Of a DNA stretch of 64,000 nucleotides, positions 1 to 8,022 are shown piece by piece. The stretch's first letter is position 1, and each line of letters starts with the position of its first letter. A program made the position numbers and the translations under genes. Source of the stretch: Pantoea rwandensis (lineage in GTDB: Bacteria; Pseudomonadota; Gammaproteobacteria; Enterobacterales; Enterobacteriaceae); NCBI RefSeq assembly GCF_000759475.1, contig NZ_CP009454.1, positions 2,666,001-2,730,000 on the forward strand. The letters are read 5' to 3'. The notes beneath the pieces were generated by a model that worked only from the letters and a program-made list of their open reading frames with translations, did no database searches and was not told the origin of the DNA.

Positions 1-841
1 TTGCGGCGAGTAACATCGCTGAGGGGAATTTGTTGCCCAGCGTACTGAACAGCACGCTGCCGATAATCCCGGCGGAACCGAACAGCAACAATAGTAAGGT
101 CGTGAAGTTCTCATCCGCATTCGCGACCACCTGCATAAAGGGTTCGATGTAGCTGTAAGCGGTGTAGTGCGCGGTAACCACCAGCGTCACCAGAATATAC
201 ATTGCCACCAGCGCCGGACGGCGGAACAGCATCGGTACGCTACTCAGTGAGCCAGTGTGCTCGCTCGGCAGACGTGGCAGTATCCGCACCAGCAAAATCA
301 ACAGTACCAACGCTGACAAGCCGATCATGCCGAAAGTGGTGCGCCAGCCGAGATATTGCCCAACGATACGGCCAATGGGCACGCCCAACACCATCGCCAA
401 TGCGGTACCGGTTGCCAGCATACTCAACGCCTGGGTTTTCTTGCCAGCCGGTGCAACTCGAATCGCGAGTGACGCGGTAATCGACCAGAACACCGCGTGC
501 GCCAGTGCGATGCCGATGCGCGAAATCACCAGCGAGGTGAAATCCCATGCTACGGACGAAAGCACATGGCTGGCGATAAACAGAATGAACAACACCGACA
601 GCAGCAGGCGGCGTTCAATATTACGCGTCAGCAGCATTAACGGCAGGGATAACAGCGCAACGACCCATGCATAAATGGTCAGCATAATACCGACATCGGC
701 GGTCTTCATGGCGTAGCTCGCCGCGATATCCGACAACAGGCCAACAGGGACAAATTCAGTGGTATTAAAAACAAAGGCGGCAATCGCCAGCAGCACAACG
801 CGTAGCCAGGCTGTTTTACGTGAGACGGTAGTTGGTTGCAT
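1..841 (-). CDS. sotB: Sugar efflux MFS transporter SotB (partial, N-terminal part)
   Basis: The reverse strand reads open from an ATG at 841 to the window edge, giving the first 280 residues of a major facilitator. The N-terminus ([15 protein letters not shown], then a stretch with [15 protein letters not shown]) aligns almost residue for residue with E. coli SotB (YdeA), an inner-membrane exporter of arabinose and other sugars and of IPTG. Several hydrophobic segments are visible, and the motif following TM2 ([10 protein letters not shown], then ERRLLLSV) is typical of the family. The full protein is near 390 residues, so about 110 C-terminal residues lie outside the window. The gene stands alone, transcribed away from the repeat-bearing spacer at 842-1182. 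Confidence 0.88.
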   Translation of the reverse strand, partial: MQPTTVSRKTAWLRVVLLAIAAFVFNTTEFVPVGLLSDIAASYAMKTADVGIMLTIYAWVVALLSLPLMLLTRNIERRLLLSVLFILFIASHVLSSVAWDFTSLVISRIGIALAHAVFWSITASLAIRVAPAGKKTQALSMLATGTALAMVLGVPIGRIVGQYLGWRTTFGMIGLSALVLLILLVRILPRLPSEHTGSLSSVPMLFRRPALVAMYILVTLVVTAHYTAYSYIEPFMQVVANADENFTTLLLLLFGSAGIIGSVLFSTLGNKFPSAMLLAA

Positions 842-1182
842 GGGGTTCAAATCGATCTGACAGCGAGTGAGGGGGCGAAACGAGCCCGGTTAAGTGACCT
901 GCATCACAAATTGGGGCTATTGTGGAGCATTAATGAGCGGATGAAAACCATATAGACCGTTTTTATTCCTGAATATTTTTTATCGCTGGAGGCCAGGTTA
1001 ATAGCCTGAGGTTATTATCAATTCTTGCTTTTTGGCTAAAGGGTGAAAGCAGGCAAGAACCATCAAGGCGTAGCGCTTTACGATCCCGTGATGAGGAAGT
1101 CGGCTGTTTCTTTATGAGAACGATGTGACAGCCGTACTTAACATCACGCCTTAAGCGCTACGCGATTGTCAGACCAGCATTA
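842..1182. other. Intergenic spacer with a 105-bp palindrome
   Basis: No coding region is supported here. The spacer holds the sotB promoter region next to 841 and a long imperfect inverted repeat at 1064-1168, listed separately. The part from 900 to 1060 is AT-rich and shows no further structure that I can name. Confidence 0.5.
1064..1168. repeat. Long imperfect palindrome (about 105 bp)
   Basis: The two ends (left from 1064, right ending at 1168) are reverse complements over most of about 45 bases each. Shared blocks are GCGTAGCGCTT near the tips, CGTGATG in the middle of the arms and CGGCTGT near the loop. Transcribed, it would fold into one long hairpin with small bulges. It contains no reading frame and does not match the ERIC or REP consensus I know. 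It may be a MITE-like intergenic repeat or a structured RNA. Confidence 0.6.
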
Positions 1183-1440
1183 TCAGAGTTGCACCATGTG
1201 TTTTAGCGCCACGCTATGCTGAGTGGTCAGGCTTTTTTTTACCGCCACCGGACAACAATGCTCGCATCCCATCGCACTGGAATAAAATTTACGGGCTTGT
1301 TGAATGGCGGCAGTGGCCGTGTAGAAAGTCCCGAGAAAGCGCCGTGCACCATCAGAAGGGAGGAACGGGCAGCCTGTTGCATGTACCACATGGTTGTCGT
1401 TATAGCCTGCATGCTTATCGACGTAATAATAGAGTTGCAT
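1183..1440 (-). CDS. Small conserved cysteine-rich protein, function unknown
   Basis: This 85-residue protein has the layout of a small enterobacterial family I recall but cannot name: an N-terminal YYYVD strand, a V-H-x-x-G-C-P-F-L-P-S block (residues about 19-29), an F-L-G-T-F segment, and a C-terminal A-x-x-Q-A-R-K-F-Y-S-S-A-x-G-C-E-H-C-C-P. The conserved cysteines and histidines (H20, C24 and the CxxCC near residue 60) suggest metal or redox binding, which is inference. It lies alone between sotB and ynfM. The upstream side (1441-1560) is AT-rich and could hold its promoter. Confidence 0.6.
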   Translation of the reverse strand: MQLYYYVDKHAGYNDNHVVHATGCPFLPSDGARRFLGTFYTATAAIQQARKFYSSAMGCEHCCPVAVKKSLTTQHSVALKHMVQL

Positions 1441-1571
1441 CTAACGTCCTCATTGCTGTGAAAAAAGAAAATCTAACTATTGTTGGAATAAAATGGATTA
1501 TAGCGACGAATTGTCGTTTTGTTTTAAGTGGGACTATTTGAAAGCGCGATTCTGACGGCTTAAACGAGAAG

Positions 1572-1589
1572 CGGGGCGCAGCGGCCCCG
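1572..1589. terminator. Hairpin downstream of ynfM
   Basis: CGGGGC (1572-1577) pairs with GCCCCG (1584-1589) around a six-base loop, just beyond the ynfM stop. Short T-rich stretches lie on both sides, so it could stop transcription from ynfM. No long U-tract is present. Confidence 0.5.
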
Positions 1590-1607
1590 TTGTTTAGATG
1601 AAAGGTA

Positions 1608-2864
1608 TTACAGTTTTCGGCACTGCAAACGCCAGCCGACGAACAAGGCCAGCAACAGCAACACAGTGATGAACAGTGTCACGCCCGTCCAGCCATAGCT
1701 GTGCCAGAACACACCGCCTAGCGTGCCCGCCACGCTGGAACCCACGTAATAGCTGAACAAATAGAGTGACGAGGCCTGGCCCTTGGCGCGGCGCGCGCGC
1801 GGACCAATCCAGCCGCTGGCAACAGAGTGCGCGGCAAAAAAGCCCGCCGTAAACAGCATCATACCGGGCAGTATCAGCCAGAGAGAATGAAAGGCGGTGA
1901 GCAACAGTCCGGCCAGCATAATAGCCGTGGCGCTAATCATCACCGGACCACGACCAAAGCGACTGGTCATCGCGCCCGCTTTGGGAGAACTCCAAGAACC
2001 GGTCAGATAAACTACCGACAGCAGGCCCACCACCGCCTGGCTCAACGACCAGGGGGCGCTCAACAAACGGTAGCCGATGTAATTAAACAGCGTCACAAAC
2101 GCGCCCATCAGCAGGAAACCTTCTGCGAACAGGAAGGGTAACCCTTTGTCGCGCCAGTGCAGCCGGAAGTTAATCAACAAGCTGCGCGGACGTAACGAGG
2201 CGGGACGGAAATGACGTGACGCCGGCAAAATCTTCCAGAACATCAGTGCGCCCGCCAGCGAAAAGCAACCGATCACCCCAATCGCCACACGCCATGAGAA
2301 GAAATCGGTTAGCACGCCGGTCAGCAAGCGACCGCTCATGCCGCCAATGGAGTTACCGCTGATATACAGACCCATGGAGAAGGCAATGACGCGGGGATGT
2401 ATCTCTTCACTCAAATAGGTCATACCGACCGCTGCAACGCCACTAAGAGACAAACCAATCAGCGCACGCATCATCAGAATGCCTTGCCAGCTGGTCATGG
2501 TGGCCGAAATCAGGGTGCAAATGGCAGCGAGCATCAAGGCAGTGACCATCACCGATTTACGCCCGATGGCATCGGATAGCGGGCCGGTCACCAGCAAGCC
2601 CAGCGCCATCAATCCCGTGGAGAGTGACAGTGAAATACTGCTCTCAGCGGGAGAGACGCCAAACTGCTGCGACAGCACGGGCAGAATCGGCTGAACACAA
2701 TACAGCAGTGCGAAGGTGGCCAACCCTGCGGAGAATAATGCGAGAGTGACACGCATAAACTGCGGTGAACCACGCTCAATCCATTCTGAGGGGGCGACGG
2801 TTGAAGCAGGCTGAACGGACAACTCGTCTTCATGAATTGTCACTGCCTGGGAAGAGCGACTCAC
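1608..2864 (-). CDS. ynfM: YnfM family MFS transporter
   Basis: 418-residue, 12-segment major facilitator. From the segment IERGSPQFMRVTLALFSAG onward it follows E. coli YnfM closely, including the GRKSVMVTAL loop motif and the block RALIGLSLSGVAAVGMTYL. YnfM is linked to arabinose efflux in E. coli, but its natural substrate is unsettled. The start is GTG at 2864, preceded by AAGGATATT at good spacing. It is divergent from the LysR gene ynfL, the same pairing as in E. coli, so YnfL is the obvious candidate regulator. The hairpin at 1572-1589 follows it. Confidence 0.9.
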   Translation of the reverse strand: MSRSSQAVTIHEDELSVQPASTVAPSEWIERGSPQFMRVTLALFSAGLATFALLYCVQPILPVLSQQFGVSPAESSISLSLSTGLMALGLLVTGPLSDAIGRKSVMVTALMLAAICTLISATMTSWQGILMMRALIGLSLSGVAAVGMTYLSEEIHPRVIAFSMGLYISGNSIGGMSGRLLTGVLTDFFSWRVAIGVIGCFSLAGALMFWKILPASRHFRPASLRPRSLLINFRLHWRDKGLPFLFAEGFLLMGAFVTLFNYIGYRLLSAPWSLSQAVVGLLSVVYLTGSWSSPKAGAMTSRFGRGPVMISATAIMLAGLLLTAFHSLWLILPGMMLFTAGFFAAHSVASGWIGPRARRAKGQASSLYLFSYYVGSSVAGTLGGVFWHSYGWTGVTLFITVLLLLALFVGWRLQCRKL

Positions 2865-2936
2865 GGAATATCCTTAGATGAGAAACGGTCTGATTACTGT
2901 AGGAAAATGGGAATAGGTTGTACAATATATTAATAA

Positions 2937-2948
2937 TCTCAAATGAGA
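2937..2948. promoter_or_regulatory. Short palindrome in the ynfM/ynfL promoter region
   Basis: TCTCA-AA-TGAGA lies 10 bases before the ynfL start in the 94-bp divergent spacer. A LysR-type regulator would be expected to bind a dyad here, which is inference; the motif is short. Confidence 0.35.
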
Positions 2949-2958
2949 CGTTTAAAGT

Positions 2959-3855
2959 ATGAATGTTGAGTTGCGCCATCTGCGTTATTTCATCGCCGTT
3001 GCGGAGGAGCTGCACTTTGGCCGCGCGGCACAGCGGCTAAATATCTCCCAACCGCCGCTCAGCCAACAGATCCAGCAGCTGGAGCAGGAGATTGGCGCAC
3101 AGCTGTTTACCCGAACCAATCGCAGCGTGCAGATCACACCTGCCGGTCAGTTGTTTTTACAGGATGCGCGCGTCATTCTGCTGCAGGTTGAACAAGCCGC
3201 CAGTCGGGCTGCGCGTGTGCACAGTGGACAGGAAGGCGAGCTGCGCATTGGTTTCACCTCTTCCGCACCCTTCACCGGTCTGGTTTCCGATGCGCTTTAT
3301 CAATTTCGTCAGCGTTGGCCGGAAGTGCACATTTCGATGCAGGAAAATAACACGCGTCAGCAGTTAGCACCGCTGCACGAAGGTCGGCTGGATTTAGGTG
3401 TGATGCGCAACACACCGCTGCCAGGCGATTTACAGCATAGGGTACTGCTACGCGAGCCGTTGTGCGCGCTGGTGCACTGGGCACATCCGCTGGCGGATGC
3501 CGAATCGATCTCCATTCAGGCACTGGCCAACGAGCCCTTCGTGTTTTTTGATCCACAGGGGGGGACCGCGCTGTACGGGGAAACACTGGCGCTGCTGCAC
3601 CGTTATCAAATCAAACCCTTTATTACTCAGGAGGTGGGCGAGGCGATGACGATTCTCGGTCTGGTCGCAACCGGATTGGGTGTTTCCATATTGCCGGCCT
3701 CATTTCGGCGTGCGCGACTGGCTGATGTGGTGTGGATTCCCCTGCAAGAGCACGATGCCATTTCTGAAGTCTGGCTGGTCTGGTCAGCCACGCGGCAACC
3801 CACTGCGCAAATGCAGAATATGATGCAATTGATGATGCAGAATGCCGAAATTTAA
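2959..3855 (+). CDS. ynfL: LysR family transcriptional regulator YnfL
   Basis: 298 residues. The N-terminal winged helix-turn-helix (MNVELRHLRYFIAVAEELH, then AAQRLNISQPPLSQQIQQLE) is a textbook LysR domain, followed by the effector-binding domain from about residue 90. The sequence runs parallel to E. coli YnfL through FGRAAQRLNISQPP, GELRIGFTSSAPF, EPFVFFDPQ and the segment GEAMTILGLVATGLGVSILP. It is divergent from ynfM, with a 94-bp spacer holding both promoters, and probably controls that transporter. The inducer is unknown. Confidence 0.9.
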   Translation: MNVELRHLRYFIAVAEELHFGRAAQRLNISQPPLSQQIQQLEQEIGAQLFTRTNRSVQITPAGQLFLQDARVILLQVEQAASRAARVHSGQEGELRIGFTSSAPFTGLVSDALYQFRQRWPEVHISMQENNTRQQLAPLHEGRLDLGVMRNTPLPGDLQHRVLLREPLCALVHWAHPLADAESISIQALANEPFVFFDPQGGTALYGETLALLHRYQIKPFITQEVGEAMTILGLVATGLGVSILPASFRRARLADVVWIPLQEHDAISEVWLVWSATRQPTAQMQNMMQLMMQNAEI

Positions 3856-3990
3856 ATCGTCTGATGATCAATGGCCCGATCTTTATGTGCGATAAATCAC
3901 ATTTCTAATCAAATATTTGACGCTGCCTGCCAATCTGCATCACCATAGCTGCTGTTTATTTAGAAGCGCGAAAATATCCGGGAGCAGGGC

Positions 3991-5208
3991 GTGAATCTGG
4001 ACAGTCAGCCTGGCCACATTGACCAAATAAAACAGACCAACGCAGGCGTGGTTTACCGACTGATTGACCATTACGGCCCGATATCGCGTATTGAGCTTTC
4101 TAAACGTGCCCAGCTGGCGCCCGCCAGCATCACCAAAATCGTGCGGGAAATGCTCGATGCGCATCTGGTGCAGGAAACTGAATTCCAGGAGCCGGGCAGC
4201 CGAGGGCGCCCGGCCATTGGTTTGATTCTGGATACGCTCGCCTGGCACTATCTTGCCATACGAATTCAACCGGGACAGATCACGCTGACGCTGCGCGATC
4301 TTAGCAGCCGTGCGTTGCAGGAAGATCGTTTACCCCTGCCTGCCAGCGCTGACCAGCCGCTGCTGCAAACACTGCAGAATAGGGTCAATGAGTTCTTCGT
4401 CCGCCATCAAAACAAACTTGAGCGTCTTACCGCGATTGCCATCACCTTACCCGGTTTAATTAACGCGGCATCGGGTGTGGTGCATCGCATGCCGGGCTAT
4501 GATGTGCAGGAAATGCCGTTAGGTGAAACACTTTCCTCGCTCACGGGTTTACCCGTATTTGTGCAACATGACATCTCCGCCTGGACGCTGGCCGAAGCGC
4601 TGTTCGGTGCTTCGCGCGGTGCGCAGGATGTGATTCAGATAGTGATTGATGAAACGGTAGGCGCGGGCGTGATCAGCGGAGGCCAACTTTTGCACAAACG
4701 TGGTCGTGCGCTGGTAGAAATTGGACATACGCAGATCGATCCTTACGGCCAGCAGTGTTACTGCGGCAATCATGGCTGTCTGGAAACCGTAGCCAGCACC
4801 GGCAGTTTATTGCAATTGGCTGCACAGCGTTTGTCTTCGCAACCCGACAGTTTGCTGCATTGTGAACCCCTGACCATCGCCAGTTTATGTGCCGCTGCAC
4901 AGCAAGGCGATCGGCTGGCGCGTGACGTCATTGCCGGGGTGGGCCACCACATTGGTCGCATGCTGGCAATGATGGTGAATATCTTCAACCCACAACAAAT
5001 CCTGATTGGTTCTCCGCTTAATCAAGCCGCTGATGTGCTGTTTCCTGCAGTCAGCAGCACTATTCGTCAGCAGGCGTTACCCGCGTACAGTCATGAGATC
5101 CAACTTGCCCCTACCAGCTTTAGCGATCCGGGTACTTTTGGTGCCGCCGCGCTGATCAAAGACTCACTTTATAGCGGTCATTTGCTGGTAAAACTGTTGC
5201 AGGGCTAA
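3991..5208 (+). CDS. mlc: ROK family global repressor Mlc (DgsA)
   Basis: 405 residues, starting at GTG 3991. The N-terminal helix-turn-helix (GPISRIELSKRAQLAPASIT) and the block QPGHIDQIKQTNAG match E. coli Mlc nearly exactly. The ROK domain carries the zinc motif CYCGNHGCLE (C-G-C-x2-G-C-x2-E type) and the HGG-like region VEIGHTQIDPYG. Mlc represses ptsG, ptsHI and manXYZ and is released when unphosphorylated PtsG sequesters it at the membrane. As in E. coli, it precedes ynfK, here with a 105-bp spacer that may allow partial co-transcription. Confidence 0.95.
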   Translation: MNLDSQPGHIDQIKQTNAGVVYRLIDHYGPISRIELSKRAQLAPASITKIVREMLDAHLVQETEFQEPGSRGRPAIGLILDTLAWHYLAIRIQPGQITLTLRDLSSRALQEDRLPLPASADQPLLQTLQNRVNEFFVRHQNKLERLTAIAITLPGLINAASGVVHRMPGYDVQEMPLGETLSSLTGLPVFVQHDISAWTLAEALFGASRGAQDVIQIVIDETVGAGVISGGQLLHKRGRALVEIGHTQIDPYGQQCYCGNHGCLETVASTGSLLQLAAQRLSSQPDSLLHCEPLTIASLCAAAQQGDRLARDVIAGVGHHIGRMLAMMVNIFNPQQILIGSPLNQAADVLFPAVSSTIRQQALPAYSHEIQLAPTSFSDPGTFGAAALIKDSLYSGHLLVKLLQG

Positions 5209-5313
5209 TCACTGCTCGCCTTAAGTTTGCGCTAACGCAATCTGCCATCCGAGACATTTCCTTAAACTGCCTTCTTCGCAGGTTACACATCGCTTCAACG
5301 AAGGAGGAGTAAG

Positions 5314-6018
5314 GTGAAAACAATCTTTGTCACCGGTACCGACACTGCGGTGGGTAAAACCGTCGTGTCACGCGCACTGCTGCAGTGTTTTGCCAAAGCG
5401 GGTCTCTGTGCCGCAGGCTACAAACCTGTTGCCAGGAGTGCACAGCACACGCCTGACGGGTTGCGTAATAAGGATGCTTTGCTGTTGCAGCAGGCGTCGG
5501 GTCTTGAACTGCCGTACCCTGCGGTGAATCCCATTACGCTGGAAGAAGATGAAATCAGTACCAGCGCATCGGTGCGAATGGATTATCCGTTGCTGAGCCG
5601 CTGCCTTGAGCAGTTAAAAAGTCAGGCTGCGCGGGTAGTGGTGGAAGGCACCGGTGGATGGCGCAGTTTGATGAATGATCTGCAACCGTTGTCCAGTTGG
5701 GTTCAACAGGAACAACTGCCGGTCGTCCTGGTGGTGGGCATTAAGGAAGGTTGCATTAGCCATGCTTTACTGACCGCCGATGCCATTGCACGCGATGGTC
5801 TGCCTTTAGCGGGTTGGGTCGCCAATCGTATTAATCCGGGGTTAGCGCATTACGCTGAAATTATTGATGTTCTGCGTGAAAAGCTAGGTGCACCACTGCT
5901 GGGGGAGTTGCCTTATTTGCCCCGTGCTGAGCAGCGCGAGCTGAGCGGTTATCTGGATATTTCTCTGCTGGACGATGCCTTAATGCACGATGACAGTGCG
6001 CAGCTTGCGGCAGGATGA
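5314..6018 (+). CDS. ynfK: Dethiobiotin synthase paralogue YnfK (BioD2)
   Basis: 234 residues from GTG 5314, with a strong GGAGGAG site upstream. The P-loop GTDTAVGKTV (residues 7-16) and the VEGTGGWRSL segment are those of the BioD family, which uses ATP and CO2 to close the ureido ring of dethiobiotin. Position directly after mlc is that of E. coli ynfK (bioD2), so I call it that rather than the bio-operon bioD. The enzyme is cytoplasmic. Confidence 0.9.
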   Translation: MKTIFVTGTDTAVGKTVVSRALLQCFAKAGLCAAGYKPVARSAQHTPDGLRNKDALLLQQASGLELPYPAVNPITLEEDEISTSASVRMDYPLLSRCLEQLKSQAARVVVEGTGGWRSLMNDLQPLSSWVQQEQLPVVLVVGIKEGCISHALLTADAIARDGLPLAGWVANRINPGLAHYAEIIDVLREKLGAPLLGELPYLPRAEQRELSGYLDISLLDDALMHDDSAQLAAG

Positions 6019-6043
6019 AACGAAGTGATGCAAATGATCGGTG

Positions 6044-6069
6044 GCTGAATCTAAGGTTTCGGATTCAGC
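6044..6069. promoter_or_regulatory. Perfect inverted repeat upstream of the purine permease
   Basis: GCTGAATC (6044-6051) and GATTCAGC (6062-6069) flank a 10-base spacer. No U-tract follows, so it is a poor terminator for ynfK. It is centred about 111 bp before the start predicted from the sigma-54-like element at 6142, a place where an activator could bind. That reading is inference. Confidence 0.4.
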
Positions 6070-6141
6070 ATCCGAGAACATCCTACTTAAATCCTATTAT
6101 TTTCATTCTGTTATAAAATTTTTCCTCATTATGAGTGCCAC

Positions 6142-6157
6142 TGGCGTGAATTATGCA
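6142..6157 (+). promoter_or_regulatory. Possible sigma-54 promoter of the purine permease gene
   Basis: TGGCGTGAATTATGCA has the invariant GG and GC pairs exactly 12 bases apart, as in the -24/-12 consensus (TGGCAC-N5-TTGCA), but differs at three less conserved positions. The predicted start would be near 6168, 27 bases before the ATG. It gains weight from the stronger matches at guaD and hpxO. Confidence 0.4.
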
Positions 6158-6194
6158 TCAGCCCTGCTGATGAATATTCTGCCGGAGCACACTT

Positions 6195-7565
6195 ATGTCA
6201 CACTCCCCAAAAGGTTTATTGTATGGGCTTGATGCCCGTATTGGTCCTGTTCCCGCCTTTTTCGCTGCGTTGCAGCACGTCCTTGCCAGCGTGGTGGGGA
6301 TCATTACGCCGCCACTGATTATTGGTTCAATCCTCGGATTGCAGACTTACATTCCGTATCTGATCAGCATGTCTTTGCTGGTTTCCGGTTTAGGGACGTT
6401 TCTGCAGGCGCGTCGCTTTATGGGGATTGGGGCGGGCATGATTTGCCTGCAAGGCACCAGCTTTGCCTTTCTGGGTGTCATTTTGTCCGGTGGTTTGATG
6501 GTGAAAGCGCAGGGCGGTTCACCGGAAGCTGTGATGGCGATGATCATGGGCTGCAACTTCGTGGCAGCGTTTATTCCGATGTTGATCAGCCGTTGCGTAG
6601 CGCCGTTGAAGAAAGTGCTGACGCCGGTGGTGACCGGCACGGTGATCACCTTGATCGGCATCAGCCTGATTAAAGTTAGCATCACAGATTGGGCAGGCGG
6701 GCATAACGCCGCTGACTTTGGCGCTCCGGGGAATCTGGCGCTGGGCGCGCTGACGCTGCTGGTGATCATTGTGCTCAACCGTTCCCAAAATCGCTGGATG
6801 CGTCTGGTTGCGGTGGTGGCAGGCATCACCGTGGGTTGTCTGGCGGCGGCACTGACCGGCCATCTGCCCATCAAACCGATGGCCTCCGGCTCCTGGTTGG
6901 TTTTGCCTTCATTTTTCCGCTTTGGCTTTGATTTTAGCTGGAGCATTTTCGTGCCGATTGCGCTGGTGTCGGTGATTTGCGTGATTGAGGCGGTAGGAGA
7001 TTTGACAGCGAATTGCCTGATCTCACAACAACCGATTGAGGGTGAAGGTTTTCAACGTCGTTTGCAGGGCGGCATTCTGGCAGATGGTATGAGCTGCCTG
7101 TTTGCCGCGATGTTTTCGGCATTCCCTAACACCACTTTTGCGCAGAATAACGGCGTGATTCAGATGACCGGTGTGGCCAGCCGTTATGTTGGCATGGTGA
7201 TTGGCCTGATGTTATTGCTGTTGGGCGTGTTTCCGGTGATCGGCAATGTGCTGCAGCAAATCCCTGCGCCGGTCCTTGGTGGCGCGACCCTGGTGATGTT
7301 TGGCAGTGTAGTGGCGGCAGGTATTCGTGTGATGACGCAATCACCGTTGGGCCGCCGTGAGATGTTAATCGTCGCGGTGTCATTTGGCATTGGTTTAGGT
7401 GTGGAAGCGGTACCCGAGGTGTTGAAACAGTTGCCATCATTGGTGAGTAATTTGTTTGGTCATGCGGTGACCACGGGGGGCATTCTGGCGATGCTGTTGA
7501 ATATTGTGCTGCCATCGGAGCGGGGGGATGATCGGGTTATCGGGGCGGTAGAGGAAAATCACTGA
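6195..7565 (+). CDS. xanP: Xanthine permease, NCS2 family (XanP-like)
   Basis: 456 residues with about 12-14 hydrophobic segments. It is closer to E. coli XanP than to UacT or UraA: shared blocks include ITP-L, FGAP-NL, QNNGVIQ-TGVASRYVG and PVLGGATLVMFG. The NCS2 signature around residues 310-330 (FPNTTFAQNNGVIQMTG) is intact. XanP imports xanthine with protons across the inner membrane. Here it could feed the XdhABC and HpxO enzymes encoded 16-24 kb away. The start follows GGAG about 8 bases upstream. A sigma-54-like element lies before it. A paralogue transporting uric acid cannot be excluded. Confidence 0.8.
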   Translation: MSHSPKGLLYGLDARIGPVPAFFAALQHVLASVVGIITPPLIIGSILGLQTYIPYLISMSLLVSGLGTFLQARRFMGIGAGMICLQGTSFAFLGVILSGGLMVKAQGGSPEAVMAMIMGCNFVAAFIPMLISRCVAPLKKVLTPVVTGTVITLIGISLIKVSITDWAGGHNAADFGAPGNLALGALTLLVIIVLNRSQNRWMRLVAVVAGITVGCLAAALTGHLPIKPMASGSWLVLPSFFRFGFDFSWSIFVPIALVSVICVIEAVGDLTANCLISQQPIEGEGFQRRLQGGILADGMSCLFAAMFSAFPNTTFAQNNGVIQMTGVASRYVGMVIGLMLLLLGVFPVIGNVLQQIPAPVLGGATLVMFGSVVAAGIRVMTQSPLGRREMLIVAVSFGIGLGVEAVPEVLKQLPSLVSNLFGHAVTTGGILAMLLNIVLPSERGDDRVIGAVEENH

Positions 7566-7570
7566 TTTTG

Positions 7571-7791
7571 AGTCTGTGCGTACGTCGGAAGAAGTGGGGA
7601 TTTAAACCCCTGGCTGTGAGTCGGTGCGTAAGTCGGAATAGGTGGGGATTTAGACCGCTGACTGTGAGTTGGTACGTACGTCAGAAGAGGTGAGGATCTA
7701 ATCTACTGGCTGTGGTCGGTGCGTAAGTCGGAAGAGGTGGAGATCTAAACCACTGACTGTGAGTCAGTGCGTACGTCGGAAGAGGCGGCAG
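7571..7791. repeat. Tandem array of about five 48-bp repeats
   Basis: A degenerate unit repeats five times; the landmark GTGCGTA(C/A)GTCGGAA(G/T)A begins at 7576, 7624, 7672, 7719 and 7767, so the period is 48, 48, 47 and 48 bases. Each unit also contains a GGGGATTTAAACCCC-like dyad and an ACTGTGAGT-like joint. There is no reading frame across it. The last copy runs into the left arm of the palindrome at 7774. Confidence 0.8.
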
Positions 7792-7880
7792 ATCGTAAAG
7801 ACGCCGTAAACCATCCCTGGGGCTCGGCCCGCGCCATCCCTGGCGCAGGACGCTTTACTCCTCTGCCGCCTCTTCCAACG
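7774..7880. repeat. 107-bp palindrome with 18-bp arms
   Basis: The arms at 7774-7791 and 7863-7880 are reverse complements at 17 of 18 positions (core GGAAGAGGCGGCAG). Inside lie GTAAAGACG against CGCTTTAC and a separate small hairpin GCGCCA-TCCC-TGGCGC. The whole can form a branched cruciform or RNA structure. It looks like a dispersed intergenic repeat element and not like a terminator, since no U-tract is present. Confidence 0.75.
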
Positions 7881-7885
7881 TTTCA

Positions 7886-8022
7886 GCTGTCGTGCGGTTT
7901 GTCTGCGTTCGGGCTTTCATGCGATTTGCTCCAGGATCAAGCCTTCGCGAAACATGTCTGCATCCGGGCTGTTGTAAAATTTGCCTCGAGATTCAGCCAT
8001 CGCGCGATTGGTTATGGATTCA
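7886..8022. repeat. Tandem 55-bp repeat (27+28 halves) overlapping the end of osmV
   Basis: Five related half-units start at 7886, 7913, 7941, 7968 and 7996, alternating 27 and 28 bases, so the true period is 55. Landmarks are GTCTGC(G/A)T(T/C)CGGGCT in units 1 and 3 and GCGATTTG-like ends in the others. The last unit contains the osmV stop codon. Confidence 0.65.

Noticed and set aside
255..674. 139-codon forward frame inside sotB
   Set aside because: Antisense shadow of a clearly conserved transporter gene; composition follows the codon phase of sotB.
6041..6232. 63-codon forward frame before the purine permease
   Set aside because: No ribosome site, overlaps the permease start and the likely promoter, and the peptide resembles nothing.
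7571..7791. CRISPR array
   Set aside because: The 48-bp units are contiguous and diverged, with no unique spacers and no cas genes.
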